NCBI GenBank assembly: GCA_963756365.1
Contig: CAVWNF010000003.1
Coordinates: 868,001-932,000 of the forward strand
DNA length: 64,000 bases
Direction: 5' to 3'
Origin: WHTI01 sp963756365
Lineage (GTDB): Bacteria > Actinomycetota > CADDZG01 > WHSQ01
Part shown: positions 54,745 through 63,576 of the stretch, piece after piece
How the letters are laid out: every line of letters starts with the position of its first letter
How positions within the stretch are numbered: the first letter of the stretch is position 1
The notes under the pieces: model-generated
What the model saw: the letters and a program-made list of their open reading frames with translations, nothing else
Databases searched by the model: none
What the model was told of the DNA's origin: nothing
Translations under genes and position numbers: made by a program

Positions 54745-55350
54745 GTGAGGTTGCCCAACTCAGCACATGAGGCGGATCCGTGGGTGATCGCCGAGATCGC
54801 TCCAGATTTCGAATTGCTTGACGTGTGGGCGTTGCCAGTCACTGGGACCGCAGTCGATTTCGATGTTTTCCTCCACAAGGTCGCCGAGTTCGACCCCGCA
54901 AGTTCAGGCTCGTCGCTCAGCAAGGCGTTGTTCTGGATCCGGTTCCGCATAGGCGAACTGTTCGGTTGGGACCGCGTCAAAGACAGGCCTATCCCCGGCT
55001 GTCGAGAGACATCGCTGAAGGAACGACTCCCGGACGAGTTGAGAGACAGCGCAGCTGGAATGACAATCGGTCGAGGCATGAGGGAGGCCGCGGGAGGATT
55101 CCTCCCGGTCTACCGAACCGACCGGGAGTGGGCGGCCGAGATCTCTAATGGAACGGTGCACGGCATCCTCCACCTCGTGTGGACCAGGGAAGACACGGAG
55201 ACCTATAGGGCGCAGATGGGCGTCTACGTCAAGCCCCGCGGTCGAGTAGGTGCCGTCTACATGAAAGCGATCGGTCCCTTCAGGCATCTGATCGTCTATC
55301 CGGCTTTGATGCGGTCGATCGATCGCATGTGGAGCGGCGAACATAGCTAG
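54745..55350 (+). CDS. DUF2867 family protein
   Basis: A 201-residue protein with the pattern of DUF2867: hydrophobic strands around DFELLDVWALPVTG, the segment LFWIRFRIGELFGWD, PGCRETSLKERLP, and the C-terminal VYVKPRGRVGAVYMKAIGPFRHLIVYPALMRSIDRMW. The fold is probably SRPBCC-like; the function is unknown. GTG 54745 lies six bases after TAGGCT, with no ribosome site, so it is predicted leaderless. It diverges from the cupredoxin gene across 101 bp. Confidence 0.78.
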   Translation: MRLPNSAHEADPWVIAEIAPDFELLDVWALPVTGTAVDFDVFLHKVAEFDPASSGSSLSKALFWIRFRIGELFGWDRVKDRPIPGCRETSLKERLPDELRDSAAGMTIGRGMREAAGGFLPVYRTDREWAAEISNGTVHGILHLVWTREDTETYRAQMGVYVKPRGRVGAVYMKAIGPFRHLIVYPALMRSIDRMWSGEHS

Positions 55351-55361
55351 GGCCAGATCGT

Positions 55362-56774
55362 CTACGTCTCCGCAGCCGCCAGAAGAGCCTCGAGAGCGCG
55401 ATCGACATCGGTCTCGTCGGTCGCCCAGTCCGAGACCGAGATGCGCATCAGGCGCTGGCCCCCGTAGGTCGTTCCGCTGAAGAACGCGGTGCCGTCCTCC
55501 TGGACGCGCGCGATCACTCGGTCGTTGAAGGCGTCGTGGTCGCCATCGTCTGAGAGCCAGCGTACGAGGACCTGATTGAAGACAACGTCACCGACGATCT
55601 CTGCTCGGCCGCTCTCCTGTAGGCCGGTGGCGAAGCGGCGAGCCAACAGGTGGGTTCTGTTGACCAGCGCCTCTACCCCGCTTCGTCCGAGAGAGCGAAG
55701 GGTCGCGTACACGCCCAGTCCTCGGGCTCTCCTGGAGAACTCGGGATTCCAGTCCATCGGTTCCCTGACGCTGTCGCTCTCGTCTTGGATGAGATAGCTG
55801 GCGGAAACGCTCATGGCAGCTCTGTGAGCCGATCGGTCCTTGCAGATGGCCACGCCAGAGTCGTACGCGACATTCAGAAGCTTGTGGGCATCGGTCGACC
55901 ACGAATCCAGTCGATCGAGGCCAGCGACCCTCTCTGACATGTCCGCCGACGCGCGCGCCCACAGGCCAACCGCGCCATCGGCGTGGACCCAGATCGGAAC
56001 TCCGGCCGTCCGACGCTCCTCGACCACGTCGGCAACTGCCGCGAAGTGATCGAACGAGCCCGTGTTCACGTCCCCTGCTTCGACGCACACGATGGTCGGC
56101 CCGGAGATGGTCGCCAGTGTGGTTCTCAAACCCTCGACATCCATCCTCGACTCTGCATCGGACGGGACCTCGATGGCACTCGAATATCCGAGGCCGAGGA
56201 AGCGCAGGGCCCGGGCAACGGTTGCGTGCTTCTCGGACTTAACGACGACCGTCACCTTCGGAGCACCCTGGAGCCCGTCTGCTTCGACGTCCCAGCCAGC
56301 GTCCCGCAAGACAGCGTCGCGCGCTGCGGCGAGGCAGGTGAAGTTGGCCATCTGGCCCCCGGTTACGAATCCGACCGACGCCTCGCGAGGAAGGTCGAGG
56401 AGCTCGAGGATCCACTCGGCGGCGACCTCCTCGACGACGGCGACGCCCGGGGTAACGGCATACAACCCCGCGTTCTGATCCCATGTCGAGGCGAGGATCT
56501 CGGCGCCGTAGGCAGCCGGATGGAGGCCTCCGATCACGAACCCGAAGTACCGGCCGGAGGCGTGGGCGGTGATGAACGGCTCGAGGTCGCGCGCCAGTTC
56601 TGCGACCACCACCTCCGGAGCGGTCGGAGTCTCGGGCAGCGGTCCGGCGAACAGCGCGCGGATCTCATCCGGCTCGGTTGGGCGATACACCCGACGGTCG
56701 GGAAGCGAACTCAGGTAATCGAGCGCCGGACCCGTAACCGCTTCGAGGACCGAGGCCCAATCGGTTCTATGCAC
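55362..56774 (-). CDS. group II PLP-dependent amino acid decarboxylase
   Basis: A 470-residue PLP enzyme. GRYFGFVIGGLHPAAYGAEILASTWDQNAG, GFVTGGQMANFTCLAAARDAVL, KSEKHATVARALRFLGLG, WVHADGAVGLWARAS and STDAHKLLNVAYDSGVAIC (PLP Lys after His) place it with aromatic-L-amino-acid, glutamate-type and diaminobutyrate decarboxylases. The substrate is not predictable; many such genes are annotated as aspartate aminotransferase family. I chose GTG 56774 with AAGGGAG upstream; ATG 56810 would add residues outside the family core. A methyltransferase diverges from it. Confidence 0.85.
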   Translation of the reverse strand: MHRTDWASVLEAVTGPALDYLSSLPDRRVYRPTEPDEIRALFAGPLPETPTAPEVVVAELARDLEPFITAHASGRYFGFVIGGLHPAAYGAEILASTWDQNAGLYAVTPGVAVVEEVAAEWILELLDLPREASVGFVTGGQMANFTCLAAARDAVLRDAGWDVEADGLQGAPKVTVVVKSEKHATVARALRFLGLGYSSAIEVPSDAESRMDVEGLRTTLATISGPTIVCVEAGDVNTGSFDHFAAVADVVEERRTAGVPIWVHADGAVGLWARASADMSERVAGLDRLDSWSTDAHKLLNVAYDSGVAICKDRSAHRAAMSVSASYLIQDESDSVREPMDWNPEFSRRARGLGVYATLRSLGRSGVEALVNRTHLLARRFATGLQESGRAEIVGDVVFNQVLVRWLSDDGDHDAFNDRVIARVQEDGTAFFSGTTYGGQRLMRISVSDWATDETDVDRALEALLAAAET

Positions 56775-56820
56775 TGTTGCTCCCTTCGAGTCTCTGATTG
56801 GAGGCATCATATGGAGCAGG

Positions 56821-57606
56821 ATGGCAAGAGAACGGTGGGGGAGCGGAGATGCGTACGAGGCCTACGTTGGTAGGTGGAGCAGGTCCGTCGCGCGGGAGTT
56901 CGTCACATGGCTAGATGCACCTCCCGATGGAGCGTGGCTCGATGTCGGATGTGGAACGGGGGCGTTAAGCCAGATCGTCCTCGAACTTGCCGAGCCCGCG
57001 TCGATCACCGGCGTCGACCCTTCCCCCGATCACGTCAGGCTGGCCACCGAACAGGTGACCGACGAGAGGGCGACGTTCGAGGTCGGCGACGCAAACGGCC
57101 TGCCGGACCGAGAGGGGTATGACCTCGTCGTCTCGGGTCTCGTCCTCAACTTCGTGCCTGACCAGAGAGCTGCCCTCGCCGAAATGGTGCGCGTCTCCCG
57201 GCGTGGCGGGATCATCGCTGCGTACGTGTGGGATTACGCGGAAGGGATGCAGATGATGCGTCATTTCTGGGATGCCGCGATAGAACAGGATCCCGCGGCT
57301 GCCCACCATGACGAAGCACCTCGGTTCGAGATCTGTCGGCCGGATGCCCTCGTCGCGCTGTGGGAAGGATCGGGTCTCGGATCGGTCGAGACCCGGGCGG
57401 TTGAGGTGGATACCGTCTTCTCGGACTTCGACGATTACTGGACGCCATTCCTCTCCCCGCACGCCCCCGCTCCTGCCTACAACATGTGTCTCGAACCAGA
57501 GGCGCGCGAACGACTGAAGGAGGCTCTCAGGGAGGGATTGCCGATCGCGGCCGATGGCACCATCCCGTTGACGGCGCGGGCGTGGGCCGTGATGGGACGC
57601 GTGTAG
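56821..57606 (+). CDS. class I SAM-dependent methyltransferase
   Basis: A 261-residue methyltransferase with motif I WLDVGCGTGALSQIVLELAEPASITGVDPSPDHVRLA, then EVGDANGLPDREGYDLVVSGLVLNFVPDQRAALAEMVRVSRRGGIIAAYVWDYAEGMQMMRHFW. The last part resembles methyltransferase type 11 proteins of unknown acceptor. It begins RWGSGDAYEAYVGRWSRSVAREF. GAGCAGG precedes ATG 56821. It ends seven bases before the convergent HAD gene. Confidence 0.85.
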   Translation: MARERWGSGDAYEAYVGRWSRSVAREFVTWLDAPPDGAWLDVGCGTGALSQIVLELAEPASITGVDPSPDHVRLATEQVTDERATFEVGDANGLPDREGYDLVVSGLVLNFVPDQRAALAEMVRVSRRGGIIAAYVWDYAEGMQMMRHFWDAAIEQDPAAAHHDEAPRFEICRPDALVALWEGSGLGSVETRAVEVDTVFSDFDDYWTPFLSPHAPAPAYNMCLEPEARERLKEALREGLPIAADGTIPLTARAWAVMGRV

Positions 57607-57613
57607 GAGCGGC

Positions 57614-58444
57614 TTAGAGGCGCAGGCGTTTGGCGAGTTTCTCGAGTGACTTGGGGGCCCGGATGTGACGGCGTCGTTCGAGGTACATCCCGAGGGCGAG
57701 ACCTCCCCCGAAGAGCGACAAGCCGCCGATCCCCGCCGGGATACCGATCAAGAGTGCCTTGCGGCGCGTGCGCATCTCCATGACGGGCCACCCGCGTGCG
57801 AGGGCGATGCGGTGGAGTTCCCTCTCCGGATTGACCGCGTGCGGAAAACCTACGGACTCGAGCAGCGGTAGGTCGTTGATGGAGTCCGAGTACGCGTGAC
57901 ACTCGTGGAGGTCTAGCCCGCGCTCGCCGGCTATCTCGGCCACTGCTTTCGCTTTCACGGGTCCGTGCATCGGGGGCCCGGTCAGGCGGCCTGTGTAGAA
58001 GCCGTGCTGATCCACCTCGGCAACCGTTCCGATAGCGGCCGTCATGCCTAGCTCTTGAGCGATCGTCTCGGCCAACTCAACCGGTGCCGCAGTGATGAGG
58101 AAGGTCAGATCCCCATGTTCTTTGTGGGACTCGATGACCTCGACGATGTCCTTGTAGACGAGCGGGAGGATCTTCTGCTCGGCGATCTCCTGACCCCACC
58201 CGAGGAGCTCGCGACGGGAGCGGCCGGTCACGAAATCGAGGGTCGATTCGCGGGAGCGCTCCATGTTCTCTTCCTGCTCGCCGACGAGCTTGAACATCGC
58301 CTGGCCCCATGCGAACCGCAGAAGATCACGGACCCGGAACATGTCGCGCTCGTAGGCGCCGCGCGCGAGGAGGAACAGGCTCGATCCGGGGATCAGGGTC
58401 TTGTCGAGGTCGAAGAACGCAGCTCTCTGGTTGCCGTCGCTCAT
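57614..58444 (-). CDS. HAD-IB hydrolase with C-terminal membrane helix
   Basis: A 276-residue SerB-like HAD phosphatase. AFFDLDKTLIPGSS is the DxDxT nucleophile motif, LTFLITAAPVELAETIAQELGM motif II, and HAYSDSINDLPLLESVGFPHAVNPE motif IV. A C-terminal hydrophobic segment (ALLIGIPAGIGGLSLFGGGLALGMYL) may anchor it. Related actinobacterial proteins are annotated as HAD-IB family hydrolases and are linked to phospholipid or phosphoserine turnover. ATG 58444 overlaps the stop of the nitroreductase (ATGA), so they form one operon. Confidence 0.85.
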   Translation of the reverse strand: MSDGNQRAAFFDLDKTLIPGSSLFLLARGAYERDMFRVRDLLRFAWGQAMFKLVGEQEENMERSRESTLDFVTGRSRRELLGWGQEIAEQKILPLVYKDIVEVIESHKEHGDLTFLITAAPVELAETIAQELGMTAAIGTVAEVDQHGFYTGRLTGPPMHGPVKAKAVAEIAGERGLDLHECHAYSDSINDLPLLESVGFPHAVNPERELHRIALARGWPVMEMRTRRKALLIGIPAGIGGLSLFGGGLALGMYLERRRHIRAPKSLEKLAKRLRL

Positions 58445-58998
58445 GTCCATCCCTTCCACGTCGTGAGTTCCTTCGCGGGAGTCTTCTTGGGGGCACCCTT
58501 GACGAAGCCGTCTGGTGGATAGCCGAGATAGATGTACCCCGCGACGATCTCACCGTCGTCTAGTTCCAGGAACTCATGACAGTCCTTGATGTGAGCGGCG
58601 GGTCCGGTGCGCAGCATCGCGGCGAGGCCCATATCGTGGGCCGCGAGCAGCACGTTCTGCATAGCGGCGCCGACCGCGTGATGTTCCTCTACCTCGATCA
58701 CCTTGGGGAGATGCCCCTTCGATCGCTCGATCACGCAGATGATCACGGGCGCGCGGAGGGCTTTCTCTTTGAGCCCCGCGGGATCTTTGCCCTCTCGTTC
58801 CGCCCCACATGCCCATGCTTCGCCGAACGCCTCGAGGGCCTCACCGGTCACGACCACGAAGCGCCATGGCTCGGTCAGGTGGTGATTGGGGGCCGCGATG
58901 GCGGCGTCGATGAGCCTCTCGACGGTTTCTTTGGGCGGCCGTCGTCCATCGGTCTTGCCGACCGAACGCCTCGTCATGATCGCCTCGTAGGTCTCCAT
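58441..58998 (-). CDS. nitroreductase family protein
   Basis: A 185-residue FMN flavoprotein. It begins METYEAIMTRRSVGKTDGRRPPKETVERLIDAAIAAPNHHLTEPWRFVVVTGE, which is the classical FMN-binding entry, and ends with EIVAGYIYLGYPP. The middle VGAAMQNVLLAAHDMGLAAMLRTGPAAH fits the YdjA-like compact class. It would reduce nitro or enone groups with NAD(P)H. TATCCT lies seven bases before ATG 58998, so it is predicted leaderless. It diverges from the isomerase gene over 43 bp and is coupled to the HAD gene. Confidence 0.87.
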   Translation of the reverse strand: METYEAIMTRRSVGKTDGRRPPKETVERLIDAAIAAPNHHLTEPWRFVVVTGEALEAFGEAWACGAEREGKDPAGLKEKALRAPVIICVIERSKGHLPKVIEVEEHHAVGAAMQNVLLAAHDMGLAAMLRTGPAAHIKDCHEFLELDDGEIVAGYIYLGYPPDGFVKGAPKKTPAKELTTWKGWT

Positions 58999-59041
58999 CG
59001 GAGGAAGGATACGGCCCTTGGGCTCATGGAATGATGGTCCG

Positions 59042-59827
59042 ATGCTGGTCGGATCGATGAACTTCCCGGGGCGCTCCGTCATCAAGGAGATCCATAGGAT
59101 CCATGAAGACGGATTCGACTTCGTCGACCTCACCCTCGAGCCCCCCGCTGCGTGGCTTCCCGACGGCAAAGAGGTTGGACGCCTTATGGGGGATCTGGGC
59201 CTGACCGCCGTGGGACACACCGCCTACTACCTGCCGATCGCATCGAGCTTCGACGAACTCAGGAGCCAGGCGCGCGATCTATTCAAGCGTGGACTCGACT
59301 GCTTCGCCGATGCCGGGGTTGAACTCGTCAACGTGCACCCGGATCAGCGAGTGCCGCTGCATCCCATAGAGAAGGTGCGAGCTCGCAACGCGGACGCCAT
59401 CGCTCAACTCGCAGAAGACGCCGCTGGGAGGGGCATCAGGCTCATGGTCGAGAACCTCGATCGCCAGTTCGGTGATGTCGAGGACCTGACCCCTGTACTC
59501 GATGCGTTTCCCGACCTCGGGTTCCACCTCGACATCGGGCACGCCAACCTTCGCCTCGGACACAAGGGCACCAACCGCACGGCATCCCTCCTGGAAGCGT
59601 TCGGAGACCGCCTTGCCCACGTCCATGTCTCGGACAATCGTGGGGGAACCGAGGACCTCCATCTGCCCCTCGGCAGCGGCAGCGTCGATTGGAAGGGCTC
59701 GATCCGCCTCCTCAAACAGCACGGATACGACGGCACGGTGACCCTCGAGGTGTTCTCGCGGGAGCGCGAGTTCCTGAAGACCTCTCGTCGTCTGTGGCTG
59801 GAGTGGTGGGGAGAGGTCTCGGCCTAG
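59042..59827 (+). CDS. sugar phosphate isomerase/epimerase (AP endonuclease 2-like TIM barrel)
   Basis: A 261-residue xylose-isomerase-like barrel. FDFVDLTLEPPAAWLPD, LTAVGHTAYYLPIAS, VELVNVHPDQR, RLMVENLDRQFGDVEDLTPVLDAFPDLGFHLDIGHANLR, LAHVHVSDNRGGTEDLHLPLGSGSVDW and GTVTLEVFS give the Glu, Asp/His and His metal ligands. The activity is either a sugar isomerase/epimerase or an AP endonuclease-type hydrolase; the DNRG...DLHLPLGxGxxDW pattern favours the former. ATG 59042 is tentative; ATG 59057 is also possible. Confidence 0.82.
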   Translation: MLVGSMNFPGRSVIKEIHRIHEDGFDFVDLTLEPPAAWLPDGKEVGRLMGDLGLTAVGHTAYYLPIASSFDELRSQARDLFKRGLDCFADAGVELVNVHPDQRVPLHPIEKVRARNADAIAQLAEDAAGRGIRLMVENLDRQFGDVEDLTPVLDAFPDLGFHLDIGHANLRLGHKGTNRTASLLEAFGDRLAHVHVSDNRGGTEDLHLPLGSGSVDWKGSIRLLKQHGYDGTVTLEVFSREREFLKTSRRLWLEWWGEVSA

Positions 59828-59866
59828 ATGCGGCCTTAGGGCAGAGTCGCGTCCTACGATCGAGGG

Positions 59867-60442
59867 GTGTCGCGCATCGCATCTCTGCTCCACCCCGACG
59901 AGTACCCCTTGATCGAGACCCGCTCCCATCTGGCGTCTCTGATCCGACCCGCCCTGATCACGATCCTCGCGCTGTTCGCCGCCGCAGCATTGGGGTTCGT
60001 CTTCTCGCCCGATCGTGGCTCGGACGCGGTCGACATCGTTTCCGGACTGGCGGCGCTCGTGGTGTCCTTGCGATTCGCATGGCGGGTCATCGACCGGGCA
60101 CGGACCACAGTCGTTCTCACCGATCTTCGGATCCTCGTGGTGCGCGGCGTGCTGGCTCGTTCGGTCGCCTCGTTGCCACTGTCCCGGGTCGGAGACGTGT
60201 CTTATTCACGTTCCATCCTCGGCAGGGTGCTGGGTTACGGAGCGATCGAGGTGTCGGGACGAAGGAGGGGAGAGGATCCGCGGATGGAACCGTGGCTCCG
60301 GGCGGACCAACTCCCGAACCCAGACCACTTCTATCGGACCCTGGCGGCCTCGGTCGCCGCTCGGGCCCCACGGCCCGAGGAGGGTAGCGCGGTGCCGTTC
60401 GATGAGGCCGACACCGGACAACTTCCCAGGGTCGTCGTCTGA
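59867..60442 (+). CDS. PH-domain (bPH2) membrane protein
   Basis: A 191-residue protein with two membrane helices (IRPALITILALFAAAALGFVFS; IVSGLAALVVSLRFAWRVI) followed by a bacterial PH domain (TTVVLTDLRILVVRGVLARSVASLPLSRVGDVSYSRSILGRVLGYGAIEVS). This arrangement is that of YdbS/YdbT-like bPH2 proteins, which are of unknown role. GTG 59867 lies six bases after TACGAT, with no ribosome site, so it is predicted leaderless. A 120-bp gap follows with no clear element except a weak GC hairpin. Confidence 0.83.
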   Translation: MSRIASLLHPDEYPLIETRSHLASLIRPALITILALFAAAALGFVFSPDRGSDAVDIVSGLAALVVSLRFAWRVIDRARTTVVLTDLRILVVRGVLARSVASLPLSRVGDVSYSRSILGRVLGYGAIEVSGRRRGEDPRMEPWLRADQLPNPDHFYRTLAASVAARAPRPEEGSAVPFDEADTGQLPRVVV

Positions 60443-60562
60443 TCCACGACTGACCCGGGGCCCACGGCCGTCTAAGCATTGTCCGCAAACGGCTTCAAGT
60501 AGTCGCCGTAAGCCCGTAGGTTTCGTGGGTTCGTTCGAATCTCTCGACTCGGAAGGTCCCGA

Positions 60563-62473
60563 ATGCTTCGTAGGTCCTCAACCGCCGTACTGGTCGCCGC
60601 ACTGGGGGCGTCCCTCATGACGATCGCACCCTCGGGCCCCGCGTTGGGAGCGAAGGCTCCTCTCAAATGCAAGACGGTGACGGAGGACGGAAAGAAGTTC
60701 AGGATCTGCAACGGAGCCACCAGTACGGGGCAGCCGCGCCTGAAGACGAAGGACGGAACCTCGCGGCTCGACGCCGATGTGACCCTCCCCGCCAAGAGCA
60801 CGAAGCCCCTGGGGCTCATCGTGATGTTGCATGGCCTGGGCGGCGACAAGACCTCGTACGAGTCCAACACGATCGAGGGTTCGGGGTCCAACTACCACCT
60901 CAACAACCTGTGGTTCGCCTCGCGCGGCTACGCGGTCCTTACCTATACAGCGCGTGGGTTCCACGAGAACAAGTGTCTAGATGAATCGGTCGAATCAACC
61001 GACGGGGATACCGGCCTTTATGGACCGAGTGCCGCGTGCAGGCCCCAGCTCGACAGCATCGACCACGAGATCAAGGACACCCAGTATCTGGTCGGGCGTC
61101 TCGTTGACGGGACCCTCCTGAGTGATGCGTCGGTCGACATCGATCCGGCGAAGATCGGCGTGGTGGGGGCCTCGTACGGCGGCGGGCACACGTGGCTGTT
61201 GTCGCGTAAGAACGTCTTCCGCTCGCCTAAGGGGACGAAGATCAAACTCGCTGCCGCGGTGCCGATCATCGGATGGACCGATCTGGTCAACGCGCTGCTG
61301 CCTAACGGCAAGGCGCGCGACGACTTCCTGCCCACCACCTCGGTGGCGGAACGGGTTGCCGAGACGCCAGGTGTCTTGAAGGAAGCCTTCATCACCGGCT
61401 TCTATCTCGCCATGAACGTGACGTCGGCCGACGAGATCCTTCCCGGCTATATCAAGACCTGGTACGAGCGATTCAAAGAGGGTGAGCCTTACGTGGACGA
61501 GGTAACCCAAGACGCCGCCACCAAGCTCCTCTCCAAGCGTTCCGCCTACTACGTGAAGACGAAGCGGTTCAAGACCCCCGTGCTCGCACTCCAGGGATTC
61601 ACCGACAACATCTTTCCCGGCATCGAAGCGATCCGGATGGTCAACAAGCTTCAAGACACCTCGGCGAGGTATCCGGTGAGGCTCTACGCGGGTGACATCG
61701 GTCACCAGGTCGCCTCGAACAAAGCAGCCGAGGTGGCCTACGGGAACGACCTCGTCAACACCTGGTTCGACCACTATCTGAAGGGCAAGGGGAAGAACCC
61801 GTCCAAGATTGTGGAGGCTCGACTTCAGGATTGTTACAACACGGGACCAGCTGACTCCGGTGACCTTTATCGTGCGGGCTCCTGGGCCGAACTGATCGGC
61901 ACCTCCGAGATAGTCGTAGACGGTGCCCTCGGGGGGACGCTCGATGCGGCCGTGTCGGAGAGCGGCAGTCACAAGACGGAACTGCACCCCCTGCTCTCAG
62001 AGCCATGTCCCTCGACCGATACTGCGGTTGCCGACGGGAACCTGGCGGTGGATTCGTCTCCTCTTGAGAGTGATCTCACCATGCTCGGATCTCCCGAGGT
62101 GAGCTTCGATGCGCTCCCGAGCCAGCAGGACATGTATGTGGGTCTCCACCTGTGGGACGTTGACCCCGCCACCTCGACGCAGAAGCTCGTGACCAGAGGG
62201 GTCTACCGCCTCGGCTCGACGGAACTGCAGACGATCATCAGCCAACTGAATGCCAACGGGTGGACGTTCCCCGCGGGCCATGTGGTCCGGATCGAGCTCA
62301 CGGCGAACGATGCCCCGGCCATGCTCCCACCATCGGCTGCTTCGGGGACGATCCTCATCTCCGACGTCGACCTCTCGATCCCCCAACCGGCCGTTCAGCC
62401 AGAGGCCGCGCAACGGGTCTCCCGGCGGGTGCTCCGCACGATCGGTGAAGTAAGGGCCCCCTTTCTTCCCTGA
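60563..62473 (+). CDS. secreted CocE/NonD-type S15 serine hydrolase
   Basis: A 636-residue protein with a signal peptide (LVAALGASLMTIAPSGPALGA). The alpha/beta hydrolase core has VMLHGLGGDKTSYE, the nucleophile in VVGASYGGGHTW, Asp in LQGFTDNIFPGIEA and His in AGDIGHQVASNK. The C-terminal 170 residues form the jelly-roll X-Pro dipeptidyl-peptidase domain (LHLWDVDPATSTQKLVTRGVYRL). It acts outside the cell, on peptides or esters. GGAAGG precedes ATG 60563. Confidence 0.86.
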   Translation: MLRRSSTAVLVAALGASLMTIAPSGPALGAKAPLKCKTVTEDGKKFRICNGATSTGQPRLKTKDGTSRLDADVTLPAKSTKPLGLIVMLHGLGGDKTSYESNTIEGSGSNYHLNNLWFASRGYAVLTYTARGFHENKCLDESVESTDGDTGLYGPSAACRPQLDSIDHEIKDTQYLVGRLVDGTLLSDASVDIDPAKIGVVGASYGGGHTWLLSRKNVFRSPKGTKIKLAAAVPIIGWTDLVNALLPNGKARDDFLPTTSVAERVAETPGVLKEAFITGFYLAMNVTSADEILPGYIKTWYERFKEGEPYVDEVTQDAATKLLSKRSAYYVKTKRFKTPVLALQGFTDNIFPGIEAIRMVNKLQDTSARYPVRLYAGDIGHQVASNKAAEVAYGNDLVNTWFDHYLKGKGKNPSKIVEARLQDCYNTGPADSGDLYRAGSWAELIGTSEIVVDGALGGTLDAAVSESGSHKTELHPLLSEPCPSTDTAVADGNLAVDSSPLESDLTMLGSPEVSFDALPSQQDMYVGLHLWDVDPATSTQKLVTRGVYRLGSTELQTIISQLNANGWTFPAGHVVRIELTANDAPAMLPPSAASGTILISDVDLSIPQPAVQPEAAQRVSRRVLRTIGEVRAPFLP

Positions 62474-62486
62474 GTAACCTGGAGCC

Positions 62487-62910
62487 ATGACTACAGCTGC
62501 GATCTCGGCGCTCATCGCCGCGCTCGCGTTGGGCTATGCGGAAGGCCTGCGACGCCTTCTACCCGGCGAAGAAGACGTGGCTCCGGCTGAGGAGCCGTCA
62601 TGGTCGCAGGGCGGCGAGGGCGATGAGGGAGCGCTTCGAAGCCTTCGCGGCGCGGGGCATCGCGGTGCGGATCGGGTTCGTCCTCCTGGGTCTTGTGGTC
62701 GCCTGGATGGTCGCAGGCCCTGCATTGGACAAGCGCTGGTACGAGTCCGCCATCGACGCGCTGCCGTACTTCTTCATCGCGATCGTCATGTTCCGCACGC
62801 CTGGAACGCTGCGCGCGATCGGTGAGCGGATGCGCGCCTACGAGCGGGAGAAAGGCGAGGACCCCGAGATCGAGCTTGATGACGGGGGAGCGGCGGAGGA
62901 GGCGCTATGA
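62487..62910 (+). CDS. small membrane protein, frame-broken
   Basis: The ATG at 62487 follows TAACCT by six bases (leaderless) and encodes TTAAISALIAALALG, a membrane segment. After one extra base near 62535 the frame continues with RKACDAFYPAKKTWLRLRSRHGRRAARAMRERFEAFAARG, then two helices (VRIGFVLLGLVVAWMVAGPAL; AIDALPYFFIAIVMF) and an acidic tail. The joined product is about 140 aa. If no shift exists, the gene is the shorter frame starting at 62536. The family is unknown. The stop overlaps the thiE ATG. Confidence 0.55.
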
Positions 62911-63548
62911 CCGGGTACTCCGACGCTCGGCTCTATCTCGTTGCACCCGCCTCACTTAAGGCCGGCACGCTCGCTGACCTGATCCCGGAACTGGCGGATG
63001 CCGGGGTCGACGTCGTCCAACTACGCGAGAAGGATCTCGACGCAGGACGGGTCCTCGAACTGGCCGGCGAGGTGCACGCCGCGTGTCAGAGCGCGGGCAT
63101 CCCATTCGTCATCAACGACCGCCCCGACCTCGCGCTGGCCCTGGATTGCGATCTCCACCTGGGTCAGGACGACGTTCCGGACTCCCTGGCTCGCAAGGTC
63201 GCCCCGCGCGCCGCGATCGGCCACTCGACCCACAGCCCCGAACAGATAACCGCCGCTCTGGACGCGGAGATGACGCCTGCCTACATCGCGGTTGGGCCCG
63301 TGTACGAGACCCCGACGAAGCCAGGTCGGCCCGGCACCGGACTGGGTCTCATCGAGTACGCGGCGACCTCGGTTCGGGACATCCCGTGGTTCGCGATCGG
63401 AGGGATCGACGAGCAGCGCCTGCCAGAGGTCATGGACGCGGGGGCCCGACGAGTCGTTGTGGTGCGGGCGATCACCCAGGTAGACGATCCGGTCGCGGCG
63501 ACCCGGCGGCTACGTAGGCTCCTCGATGCTGTCCCATTAACCACCTAA
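62907..63548 (+). CDS. thiE: thiamine-phosphate synthase
   Basis: A 213-residue TIM barrel that joins the thiazole and pyrimidine halves of thiamine phosphate. DVVQLREKDLDAG, FVINDRPDLALALDCDLHLGQDDVP, IGHSTHSPEQ, YIAVGPVYETPTKPGR and FAIGGIDEQRLPEVMDAGARRVVVVRAI are diagnostic. It completes the pathway begun by thiO-thiS-thiG at 36394, 25 kb away. ATG 62907 overlaps the previous stop by four bases, with GGAGGAGG nearby. Confidence 0.93.
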   Translation: MTGYSDARLYLVAPASLKAGTLADLIPELADAGVDVVQLREKDLDAGRVLELAGEVHAACQSAGIPFVINDRPDLALALDCDLHLGQDDVPDSLARKVAPRAAIGHSTHSPEQITAALDAEMTPAYIAVGPVYETPTKPGRPGTGLGLIEYAATSVRDIPWFAIGGIDEQRLPEVMDAGARRVVVVRAITQVDDPVAATRRLRRLLDAVPLTT

Positions 63549-63576
63549 ACATCCGCTCGCCCGGTACTCTCACCGG

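Noticed and set aside
60515..60545. tRNA T-arm-like stretch GTTCGTTCGAATCTC
   Set aside because: The T-stem does not pair and no acceptor, D or anticodon arms can be built around it.
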